Shown here piece after piece: positions 34,865-43,306 of a DNA stretch of 64,000 bases. Both the position numbers and the translations under genes were made by a program. The stretch is from Hoeflea_A sp039025395 (GTDB taxonomy: Bacteria > Pseudomonadota > Alphaproteobacteria > Rhizobiales > Rhizobiaceae), in contig JBCCOK010000003.1 of assembly GCA_039025395.1 (NCBI GenBank), positions 1 to 64,000 of the forward strand, in the 5' to 3' direction. The first letter of the stretch is position 1. Each line of letters starts with the position of its first letter. The notes under the pieces are model-generated. The model was not told where the DNA came from, made no database searches, and saw only the letters and a list, made by a program, of their open reading frames with translations.

Positions 34865-35827
34865 ATGCTCAAGAAACTGACCGCGGCCCTCGCGGTATCG
34901 ATCTTTGCGTTTGCTGCTGCACCGGTACAGGCGCAGAATGTCGACGAAGTTAAATTCCTGATACCAGGCGGCGCCGGCGGTGGCTGGGACGGGACTGCGC
35001 GCGGTACCGGCGAAGCGCTGACCAAGTCGGGTATTGTCGGTTCGGCCTCATACGAGAACATGTCGGGAGGCGGCGGCGGCAAGGCCATTGCCCATCTCAT
35101 CGAGACCCAGGATCCCGATACCCTGATGGTTAACTCGACACCGATCGTTATCCGTTCGCTTCAGAAGGTGTTTCCACAGTCGTTCCGCGATCTGACGCCT
35201 ATCGCCGGTATCATCGGTGATTACGGGGCGATGGTGGTCGGCAAGGATTCGCAGATCAACGATCTTGCCGGTCTGGTTGCCGCCTACAAGGCAGCACCGA
35301 ACAGCGTCGCCATTGGCGGCGGTTCGGTGGCAGGCGGCATGGATCATCTGATCGCGGCGCTGGTCATGAAGAATGCCGGTGAAAGCCCGACCGACGTGAA
35401 GTACATTCCGTACGATGCCGGGGGCAAGGCCATGGCCGGATTGCTGTCCGGCGAAATTGCGGCGCTGACGACCGGCCTTGGCGAGGCGCTCGAACTTGCC
35501 CGTCAGGGCGAAGTCAAGATCCTGTGTGTGACCGCGATGGAACGGCTCGATGCCGCGCCAGATACGCCGACATGCGATGAGTCCGGATCAACAGGCACCG
35601 ATTTCGTCAACTGGCGCGGTTTTTTCGCCGCACCGGGATTGCCGGACGACAAGAAGGCAGAGTTTATCGCTGCTTTCGAAGGCATGTACGCCACGCCCGA
35701 ATGGGAAGTCGTTCGCGACCGTAATGGATGGGTCGAGATATTCAACCCTGGCGATGACTTTTCGACCTTCCTCGAAAAGCAGGAACAAGAAGTCGGCGCG
35801 CTCATGAAAGAGCTGGGCTTCCTCTAA
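34865..35827 (+). CDS. tctC: Tripartite tricarboxylate transporter binding protein TctC
   Basis: A 320-residue periplasmic binding protein with a signal peptide (1-24, ending VQA). FLIPGGAGGGWDGTAR is the carboxylate-binding loop of TctC/Bug proteins, and YIPYDAGGKAMAGLLSGEI is the second conserved loop. The ATG at 34865 has GGAGGA upstream. It precedes tctB and tctA in the usual order. The ligand is probably a di- or tricarboxylate. Confidence 0.93.
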   Translation: MLKKLTAALAVSIFAFAAAPVQAQNVDEVKFLIPGGAGGGWDGTARGTGEALTKSGIVGSASYENMSGGGGGKAIAHLIETQDPDTLMVNSTPIVIRSLQKVFPQSFRDLTPIAGIIGDYGAMVVGKDSQINDLAGLVAAYKAAPNSVAIGGGSVAGGMDHLIAALVMKNAGESPTDVKYIPYDAGGKAMAGLLSGEIAALTTGLGEALELARQGEVKILCVTAMERLDAAPDTPTCDESGSTGTDFVNWRGFFAAPGLPDDKKAEFIAAFEGMYATPEWEVVRDRNGWVEIFNPGDDFSTFLEKQEQEVGALMKELGFL

Positions 35828-35925
35828 GCGTGGCACACGCGCTTTGAATGGGTCGCGGGGCCCACAAGTCTGCCCCGCGACTTTCCTGCAGAGCCGGCGT
35901 AAAGGCGCCGGGCGAGGGACATTTC

Positions 35926-36384
35926 ATGTTTTATTCCAAGGATCGCATTGGCGGCGCGCTGCTGCTGATATTCTGTATTGTTTATGGACTTTTGAGCCAG
36001 AACATCACCCTTCTGCCGATTCAGGCAAAGGCTGCGTTTACAGCAAGAACGATGCCCGAGGTGTTGATGGTACTCGGCATCGGACTGTCATTGTTGGTGC
36101 TGATTTTCCCGGGCTCGAACGAAGCCCCGCAACTGCGCGGATACAAATGGGCCACGGCGGCGTATTTTCTGATCCTCATGTCGGCATATGGCCTGACAAT
36201 CCGGCCCTTGGGGTTTCTGTTGTCGACATCACTTTTCCTTATCGCGGGTTTCGCCATGCTCGGAGAACGCTCGCCACTGAAATTGCTGGCGGTATCCCTT
36301 CCGATCGTCGTCGGCTTTTGGGTCCTCATGACCCAGGGCCTTGATGTGTTTATCGAACCGCTCCCGTGGTTCCTGAAAGGTTGA
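35926..36384 (+). CDS. tctB: Tripartite tricarboxylate transporter small subunit TctB
   Basis: A 152-residue membrane protein with four hydrophobic segments, as in TctB. The ATG at 35926 has GAGGGA upstream; the frame is open for 26 codons before it. It lies four bases before tctA and 98 bases after tctC. Confidence 0.9.
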   Translation: MFYSKDRIGGALLLIFCIVYGLLSQNITLLPIQAKAAFTARTMPEVLMVLGIGLSLLVLIFPGSNEAPQLRGYKWATAAYFLILMSAYGLTIRPLGFLLSTSLFLIAGFAMLGERSPLKLLAVSLPIVVGFWVLMTQGLDVFIEPLPWFLKG

Positions 36385-36388
36385 AACG

Positions 36389-37924
36389 ATGATTGAGGGC
36401 ATTCTTATTGGGCTGGGCACGGCGCTGACGCCGATGAACATCCTGTTTGTCTTTGCCGGCTGTCTCATCGGCACGTTTATCGGCATGCTGCCGGGCCTCG
36501 GTCCGATGTCTGCCATTGCGCTGATGATCCCGGTTGCCGCCACATTGGAGCCGTCGACCGGCATCATTCTCATGGCGGCCGTTTACTACGGTGCCATCTT
36601 CGGCGGCTCCACGTCGTCCATCCTGATCAATGCGCCGGGCGTCGCGAGTACCGTCGCTACCTCGTTTGACGGTTATCCGCTGGCAAAGTCCGGCAAGGCA
36701 GGTAAGGCGCTGGCCATCGCCGCCTATTCGTCGTTTTCAGGCGGTGTCATCGCCGCCATATTCCTGCTGGTCGCGGCTCCGTTTCTTGCGGCTGTGTCAT
36801 TGTCGTTCCATTCCGCGGATTATTTTGCCCTGATGGTGCTGGGCCTGACCGCCGTAGCTGCCTTTGCCGGCAAGGGCGACGTTCTGAAAGCCCTTTTGAT
36901 GACCGTGGTCGGTCTGATGCTATCGACCGTCGGCACCGACCAGACCCAGGGCGTTCCGCGTTTTACGCTCGGGCTCATCGATCTGACCGACGGGATCTCC
37001 TTCCTGCTCCTGGTCATGGCGACTTTCGCGCTCTCGGAAGCCCTGATCGCCATCATGAAACCCTCCGGCGATAGCCGTCGGCGGGAGGAGATGGATGCCT
37101 CTTCCAAACTCGGCTCGCTCCGCGTTACCGGCGAAGAAGTTCGCGAGATGGTACCGGTCATCGGCCGTTCCTCGGTGTTGGGCTTTATTATCGGTGTTCT
37201 GCCTGGCGCCGGCGCGACCATTGCCAGTTTTCTCGCCTACGGCACCGAGCAGCGTATTGCCGGACCGCAGAAGGGAAAGCTGTTCGGCAAGGGTTCGGTC
37301 CGCGGGCTGAGTGCGCCGGAGACGGCCAACAATGCAGCGGCAACCGGATCGTTTGTGCCGCTTCTCACGCTTGGCATACCGGGTTCCGGCACGACCGCGA
37401 TCATGCTCGGTGCGCTGATCGGCTACGGGATTCAACCGGGCCCGCGGCTTTATATCGATCAGCCGCAGGTTTTCTGGTCGGTTATCGTATCGATGTGGAT
37501 CGGCAATATTGTCCTGCTGGTCCTCAACCTGCCGCTGATTCCCTATATCGCCAAGGTACTTGCAATACCGTCGCGGTTCCTTCTTCCGCTCATCTTATTC
37601 TTTTCGCTCATCGGCGTTTATTTCGTCAGCTTCAATACGTTCGACATCCAGCTGATGGTTTTGTTTGGCCTTGTGGCGGTGATGTTCAGATTTCTTGATT
37701 TTCCCATGGCGCCGATGATCCTTGGCTTTATTCTCGGCGGCATGATGGAAGAAAACCTCCGCCGCGCCTTGCTGATCAACAACGACAGCTGGTCCTTTCT
37801 CTGGCAGCGGCCTTTGACACTGTTTATTCTGGTGCTGGCTCTTTGTTGCCTTTTCGCGCCGATGGCATGGGCCCAGGTTCAGGCCCTGCGCAAGGGTGCC
37901 GACAGGGCAGGCGAAGGGGGATAG
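36389..37924 (+). CDS. tctA: Tripartite tricarboxylate transporter large permease TctA
   Basis: A 511-residue permease with about twelve membrane segments. GTFIGMLPGLGPMSAIALMIP and YYGAIFGGSTSSILINAPG are the two glycine-rich signatures of TctA, repeated in inverted form around GVLPGAGATIASFLAYG. It is a secondary, ion-coupled transporter in the inner membrane working with TctB and TctC. Confidence 0.96.
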   Translation: MIEGILIGLGTALTPMNILFVFAGCLIGTFIGMLPGLGPMSAIALMIPVAATLEPSTGIILMAAVYYGAIFGGSTSSILINAPGVASTVATSFDGYPLAKSGKAGKALAIAAYSSFSGGVIAAIFLLVAAPFLAAVSLSFHSADYFALMVLGLTAVAAFAGKGDVLKALLMTVVGLMLSTVGTDQTQGVPRFTLGLIDLTDGISFLLLVMATFALSEALIAIMKPSGDSRRREEMDASSKLGSLRVTGEEVREMVPVIGRSSVLGFIIGVLPGAGATIASFLAYGTEQRIAGPQKGKLFGKGSVRGLSAPETANNAAATGSFVPLLTLGIPGSGTTAIMLGALIGYGIQPGPRLYIDQPQVFWSVIVSMWIGNIVLLVLNLPLIPYIAKVLAIPSRFLLPLILFFSLIGVYFVSFNTFDIQLMVLFGLVAVMFRFLDFPMAPMILGFILGGMMEENLRRALLINNDSWSFLWQRPLTLFILVLALCCLFAPMAWAQVQALRKGADRAGEGG

Positions 37925-37936
37925 TAAAATCCGGAA

Positions 37937-38986
37937 ATGGCGCGCTCGGCCGAAGATCTGAAGACCATCGCCTTTGCGCTGATTGCCGGTGCAGCAGGGT
38001 TTGTGATTGCCTGGATCCTGTATTTCCCGGCGCCGGCCCTTACCGGACCGGCACTGCTTGTGAGCGTCCTGTCGGTTGTCGGCGTGAAAATGCACATTCC
38101 GGACATTCTGCGCAACGGCTGCTTCGTGGTAATCGGGTTGTCCATGGGAACCGGCGTTACGCCGGAGGTCTATGAAGCTGCGCGCCAATGGCCGCTGAGT
38201 CTTGTGCTCCTGACAATCAGCGTATGTGGCATATTCGGCGGCTGCGCCTTCGTCCTGCGGCGTTACCTGCGTCAGGACCGCGAAACAGCGATCCTCTCGT
38301 CAACGCCAGGGCACCTCAGCTACATCCTGAGCCTGAGCACCGCTACCCGCGGCGATATCCCAACTATCAGCGTCATCCAGAGCACGCGTGTGCTGGCGCT
38401 GACACTGCTGGTCCCTTTTGCCGTCGGTCTCTTGGGCTTCGATACCACGATCATCGGACTGCCCGGCGCAACGATGGAACTGCTGTCATTTGCCGTCAGT
38501 ATCGGCCTTGCCATGGCGCTCGGGCTGCTTTTCAGGCGCCTGCGTATTCCGGCCGCCCTGCTGATCGGCGGAATGACCTTTTCGACGGCAACCCACTTGA
38601 CCGGTCTCATCGACGGGCATGTTCCGTTATGGGCGACGATACCGGCCTTCGCGATCATGGGCACCTTGATCGGAACGCGGTTTTCCGGCGTCTCGATGGA
38701 TGTCTTGCGTCATGCGTTTCTGGCAGGCCTTGTGGTCACGCTGATCGCCTTCGCTCTTACCGTCGTCTTTGCCGTTCTTCTCGTGCAGTTTGTCGCTTTG
38801 CCGCTGCCGCAGGTGCTCATCGCCTTTGCGCCCGGCGGCGTTGAATCAATGGCCGCCATTGCCGTGATTGTCGGCGCTGATCCGACGTTTGTCGCAGCCC
38901 ATCACGTATGGCGCCTGTTGATCTTGACGGTTTTGGCACCGGCCGTACTGGCGGCGGGCGATCGCAACCAAAGGGACGGCGCTTGA
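37937..38986 (+). CDS. AbrB-family putative membrane transporter/regulator
   Basis: A 349-residue protein with about ten membrane segments in two homologous halves. STPGHLSYILSLS and APGGVESMAAIAVIVGADPTFVAAHHVWRLL are the family's matching half-motifs (PF05145, once named ammonia monooxygenase-like). It starts 12 bases after tctA and is probably in the same operon; such pairs with tctA are common, but the function is not settled. Confidence 0.85.
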   Translation: MARSAEDLKTIAFALIAGAAGFVIAWILYFPAPALTGPALLVSVLSVVGVKMHIPDILRNGCFVVIGLSMGTGVTPEVYEAARQWPLSLVLLTISVCGIFGGCAFVLRRYLRQDRETAILSSTPGHLSYILSLSTATRGDIPTISVIQSTRVLALTLLVPFAVGLLGFDTTIIGLPGATMELLSFAVSIGLAMALGLLFRRLRIPAALLIGGMTFSTATHLTGLIDGHVPLWATIPAFAIMGTLIGTRFSGVSMDVLRHAFLAGLVVTLIAFALTVVFAVLLVQFVALPLPQVLIAFAPGGVESMAAIAVIVGADPTFVAAHHVWRLLILTVLAPAVLAAGDRNQRDGA

Positions 38987-39017
38987 GGCGCGCGAAGCCG
39001 CCTGGATTTTACGGCTC

Positions 39018-39536
39018 TCAGCGGCTGCGCTTGCGCTCGGCTGCCGGCTGATACGCAAGTTTGGAGTGATAGCTGCAATAGGGCCCGGACTCGCCGCAAT
39101 CCGCACCGCAGAAGAAAAAGTCTTCTTGCATGGGATCGCCAACCGGCCATTTGCAGGTTTTGTCCGTCAATTCCGTGAGCGTCAGCTTACGGTAAATCGG
39201 CACCACGACGTCTTCCATCGGGCGCAGTTCGACTTCCGCAATCGCGTCCGCGATGATGTCATGCTTGAGTGCCGTCGCTCCGCTTGTACGCGGTATGGAC
39301 CGCGTTGCCGCAGTGCGGGCGCCGTAGCCGTTGCTGCGCGAAGACGTGCTGACCCTCTTTGCGCGCGACGCCGAGGAGCCGCCCGATTTCGCCCGGCCGG
39401 GCAGACTGAGGCGATGTACCTTGCCGATCACCGCGTTACGGCTGACGCCGCCAAGCTCTGCAGCGATCTGGCTTGCACTCAATCCATCCGCCCAGAGTTT
39501 CTTTAAACGTTCTACTCGTTCGTCCGTCCAGCTCAT
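39018..39536 (-). CDS. gcrA: GcrA cell-cycle regulator
   Basis: A 172-residue regulator found only in alphaproteobacteria. The N-terminal helix-turn-helix reads MSWTDERVERLKKLW and SASQIAAELGGVSRNAVIGK; the middle is a Ser/Arg-rich linker; the C-terminal part TCKWPVGDP, FFFCG and YCSYH is the sigma-70-binding domain. It activates promoters that carry CcrM-methylated GANTC sites. The ATG at 39536 is used; TTG 39542 is two codons further. The spacer upstream carries six GANTC sites. Confidence 0.96.
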   Translation of the reverse strand: MSWTDERVERLKKLWADGLSASQIAAELGGVSRNAVIGKVHRLSLPGRAKSGGSSASRAKRVSTSSRSNGYGARTAATRSIPRTSGATALKHDIIADAIAEVELRPMEDVVVPIYRKLTLTELTDKTCKWPVGDPMQEDFFFCGADCGESGPYCSYHSKLAYQPAAERKRSR

Positions 39537-39587
39537 GGTCAATTACCCCTTGTTGCCGCATCAGGGGGCGACCGAATCCTTCAACCC

Positions 39588-39614
39588 GCTCCGAAATCAT
39601 TTCGGAGCCGAAAT
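39588..39614. repeat. Nested alternating palindromes upstream of gcrA
   Basis: GCTCCGAAAT, one base, ATTTCGGAGC (39588-39608) is a perfect 10-bp dyad. Its right arm is shared by a second perfect dyad, ATTTCGG-AG-CCGAAAT (39599-39614). The unit CCGAAAT therefore occurs three times in alternating direction. It can be read as overlapping operator sites or as two exclusive RNA hairpins in the gcrA leader, 52-78 bases before its ATG. Confidence 0.75.
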
Positions 39615-39683
39615 GTATCTTGCGTTAAAGGCTACTAGGTCCGCCGCATGCAGTCCATGTTCCAGACTATAAACTAGTGACCA

Positions 39684-39731
39684 CCGGACTCGGTGACAAG
39701 AGTCCGGCGATTCAAGTCGAATCGCTTTTTT
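39684..39731 (+). terminator. Double hairpin with T-run (terminator of a possible small RNA)
   Basis: First stem CCGGACTC/GAGTCCGG (39684-39691 and 39700-39707, 8-base loop), second stem GCGATTC/GAATCGC (39707-39713 and 39719-39725, 5-base loop), then TTTTTT (39726-39731). This reads as a Rho-independent terminator on the plus strand, although no plus-strand gene precedes it closer than 38986. TATAAA lies at 39669-39674. Confidence 0.65.
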
Positions 39732-39855
39732 GAGTTTTCCCCAACTTGAGGGTATTTTCGGCAAACTTTAGCCCCAATTGACTTGGCCCGCCGCGAGCAA
39801 ATCCCGATTCGCGACGGTTGATCCATGCTGGCACAGAGTATAAATGTAAGGGACA

Positions 39856-39887
39856 AGCTGCCTCATCGGGGCAGCTATTGTTTTTTT
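39856..39887 (+). terminator. Second hairpin with T-run upstream of argD
   Basis: AGCTGCC, seven bases, GGCAGCT (39856-39876), then ATTG and seven T (39881-39887). It lies 79 bases before the argD start. TATAAA at 39839-39844 with TTGATC at 39818-39823 could be a promoter for a very short transcript or for an argD leader that is attenuated here. Confidence 0.6.
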
Positions 39888-39965
39888 CTGGCTGTATTGA
39901 CCGCATTTCGCGGAAATATCAAGCAGCTGCATTGCACAAGCTGTGGGTAGTTGGGAGTGGATGGC

Positions 39966-41153
39966 ATGGAACAGGATACGTCGCTTTTCAGCACGTATAA
40001 CCGTATCCCGCTTCGCTTTGAAAGCGGCGACGGGGTTTGGCTCGTGGCGGAAGACGGCGCGCGCTATCTCGACCTTGCTGCCGGTATTGCCGTGTCCTCG
40101 CTCGGCCATTCCCATCCGCACCTTGTCAGCGCGTTGCAGGATCAGGCGGAACGGCTCTGGCATCTTTCGAATATTTACGAGATTCCAGGCCAGACAAGGC
40201 TCGCGGATCGGCTGACCCGTGCAACATTTGCAGACCGCGCGTTCTTCACCAATTCCGGGGCTGAAGCCCTCGAATGCGCGATCAAGACGGCGCGCCGGTT
40301 CCACTATGTGAATGGCCGCCCGGAACGCTTCGGCATCATCACGATCGAAGGCGCTTTTCATGGACGCACGCTGGCAACGATTGCGGCCGGCGGCCAGGCC
40401 AAATACCTTGAGGGCTTCGGACCCAAAGCACCGGGGTTCGATCAGGTAGCCTTTGGCGACATGGACGCCATGAAGGAAGCGATCAGCGACCAGACGGCTG
40501 CGATCCTTGTTGAGCCATTGCAGGGCGAGGGCGGTATTCGCGAACTCCCGGCCAAATGGCTCCGCGATCTACGAACGCTGTGTGACGAACACGGATTGCT
40601 GCTCATTCTTGATGAGGTTCAATGCGGGGTCGGCAGAACCGGCAAGCTGTTCGCCCATGAATGGGCCGGTATCACGCCCGACATCATGGCGGTGGCCAAG
40701 GGCATAGGCGGCGGGTTCCCGTTTGGGGTATGCCTCGCAACCGCGGAGGCCGCATCGGGCATGACGCCCGGAACCCATGGCACCACCTATGGCGGCAATC
40801 CGCTTGCAATGGCGGTCGGAAATGCTGTTCTCGACATTGTGCTTGAAGACGGCTTCCTCCAGCATGTCCTTGACGTCGGCCTGCTATTCAAGCAGGGGCT
40901 TGCCGAGATTGCCGACCGATATCCGCTCGTCGTCGACGAAATCCGCGGCTCCGGGCTGATGCTCGGCATCAAGTGCAAATGCCCGAACAGTGAACTTTTG
41001 AGCGCCATGCGCGACGAGCATCTGCTTGGTGTGATGGCCGGCGACAATGTCGTGCGTTTGCTGCCGCCACTGACGATCACTGCAGAAGAGGCGCGCGACG
41101 GCTTGGCCCGGTTGGACCGGGCGGCTGCTGCGTTATCGACCGTCCACGCTTGA
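39966..41153 (+). CDS. argD: Acetylornithine aminotransferase ArgD
   Basis: A 395-residue PLP enzyme that makes N-acetylornithine in arginine synthesis. FTNSGAEALECAIKTARRF is the cofactor phosphate loop, EPLQGEGGI and LLILDEVQCGVGRTGK are conserved, and the PLP lysine is Lys245 in AVAKGIGGG. The ATG at 39966 has GGGAG eight bases upstream. argF follows 55 bases later, as in many Hyphomicrobiales. Confidence 0.95.
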   Translation: MEQDTSLFSTYNRIPLRFESGDGVWLVAEDGARYLDLAAGIAVSSLGHSHPHLVSALQDQAERLWHLSNIYEIPGQTRLADRLTRATFADRAFFTNSGAEALECAIKTARRFHYVNGRPERFGIITIEGAFHGRTLATIAAGGQAKYLEGFGPKAPGFDQVAFGDMDAMKEAISDQTAAILVEPLQGEGGIRELPAKWLRDLRTLCDEHGLLLILDEVQCGVGRTGKLFAHEWAGITPDIMAVAKGIGGGFPFGVCLATAEAASGMTPGTHGTTYGGNPLAMAVGNAVLDIVLEDGFLQHVLDVGLLFKQGLAEIADRYPLVVDEIRGSGLMLGIKCKCPNSELLSAMRDEHLLGVMAGDNVVRLLPPLTITAEEARDGLARLDRAAAALSTVHA

Positions 41154-41208
41154 CCGGGATACGCAACCGCGGCCCGCAATAAGTGCCGAAAAGACAGGAA
41201 CTGATCCA

Positions 41209-42126
<918 letters not shown>

Positions 42127-42139
42127 TTGACACGAAATC

Positions 42140-43129
42140 ATGACACAGGACATCTCGCTCGGAGAAATCGGCTTTGCCGGCGATGACAAGGTCGTGCCGT
42201 TTCAGGTCGAAGGCCTGGATTCGCGCGGCCGCGCCGTTCAACTCGGCCCGATGTTGAACGCGATCCTTGATCGCCACGACTATCCCGAACCTGTCGCCCG
42301 TCTGCTCGCAGAAACGATTACGCTAACTGTGCTGTTGGGCACGTCGCTCAAATTTTCCGGCAAGTTCATCGTCCAGACGCAAAGCAACGGGCCGGTCGAC
42401 ATGCTTGTCGCCGATTTTGCAACTCCAGACAGCCTGCGCGCCTACGCACGATACGACGAGCAGGCGCTCGCCGAGGCTGTTGTTGAGGGCCGGCTTGAGC
42501 CGCATGAATTGCTGGGAACGGGCATACTGGCCTTTACAATCGACCAAGGCCCGCAAATGCAACGGTATCAGGGCATTGTGGAACTCAACGGGCTGACACT
42601 TGAGGATATCGCCCGCACATATTTTCGCCAGTCGGAACAGATTCCGACAGAAGTCCGCCTTGCAGCAGCGCAGCTATATGGGTTCAACAACGGCGGCGAA
42701 CGCGAGCACCAGTGGCGTGCCGGTGGCGTCGTCCTTCAATTCCTGCCCGATTCGCCTGATCGCATGCGCCAGGCTGATCTGCCCGGCGGCGATATGCCGG
42801 ACGACGTGGACTATGGTGATTTCGAGGAAGATGAGGATTGGCTTGAGGCGAAAGTCTTGATGGAGACGATTGCCGACGATGAACTTGCCGATCCGCAGGT
42901 TGGCTCCGAACGGCTTCTCTACCGTTTGTTCCACGAGCGCGGGGTGCGCGTTTTTGATCCGATAGAAGTTCGCGACAATTGTTCTTGCTCGCGCGATAAG
43001 ATCAAAGGTGTGCTGCTTGGCATGAACGAAGATGAAATTGCCGAGAGCGTAGAGGATGGCAAGATCACCGTGAAATGTGAATTTTGCAGCGCAAATTATG
43101 TGTTCGACCCGTCCGAAGTCAGCCAGTAA
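42140..43129 (+). CDS. hslO: Redox-regulated chaperonin Hsp33
   Basis: A 329-residue chaperone switched on by oxidation. The zinc-binding cysteines are Cys281, Cys283, Cys313 and Cys316 (C-x-C and C-x-x-C), where oxidants release the metal and open the substrate-binding surface. HDYPEPVARLLAETITLTVLLG is a typical N-terminal stretch. An acidic insert (about 215-232) separates core and redox domain. The argF-hslO order is common in related bacteria. Confidence 0.95.
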   Translation: MTQDISLGEIGFAGDDKVVPFQVEGLDSRGRAVQLGPMLNAILDRHDYPEPVARLLAETITLTVLLGTSLKFSGKFIVQTQSNGPVDMLVADFATPDSLRAYARYDEQALAEAVVEGRLEPHELLGTGILAFTIDQGPQMQRYQGIVELNGLTLEDIARTYFRQSEQIPTEVRLAAAQLYGFNNGGEREHQWRAGGVVLQFLPDSPDRMRQADLPGGDMPDDVDYGDFEEDEDWLEAKVLMETIADDELADPQVGSERLLYRLFHERGVRVFDPIEVRDNCSCSRDKIKGVLLGMNEDEIAESVEDGKITVKCEFCSANYVFDPSEVSQ

Positions 43130-43169
43130 GCGCACACCGCAGACGGCAAAGATCAGAGCCTTGTCGCGT

Positions 43170-43184
43170 GTAAAGTAATGTAAA
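43170..43184 (+). promoter_or_regulatory. GTAAA-N5-GTAAA direct repeat upstream of the RND operon
   Basis: GTAAA at 43170-43174 and 43180-43184, within two copies of TGTAAAGT spaced ten bases apart. This is the CpxR-box pattern and generally that of OmpR-family regulators. It lies 122 bases before the adaptor gene start. Which regulator binds is not known. Confidence 0.55.
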
Positions 43185-43306
43185 GTTTGGCATTCGAAGC
43201 TGGCAATTGAGCTTGGAATGATCAACATAAACGCTGAGGCGATAGCTTTAAGACCTGCGAAATGCCGCTAGAGTAGAATGCTGCGGAACAAGATCGGAGC
43301 AGCTTG

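Larger units (their letters stand above)
39537..39965. other. Structured gcrA-argD intergenic region
   Basis: A 429-base divergent spacer with no supported protein gene. It holds nested palindromes (39588-39614), six GANTC sites (39574, 39687, 39700, 39709, 39719, 39806), and two plus-strand hairpin/T-run units (39684-39731 and 39856-39887), each preceded by TATAAA. The promoters of gcrA (leftward) and argD (rightward) must lie here. Confidence 0.75.

Noticed and set aside
39768..40361. A minus-strand frame of 197 codons overlapping the start of argD
   Set aside because: It has no family features and lies opposite the well-supported argD; codon pattern follows argD.
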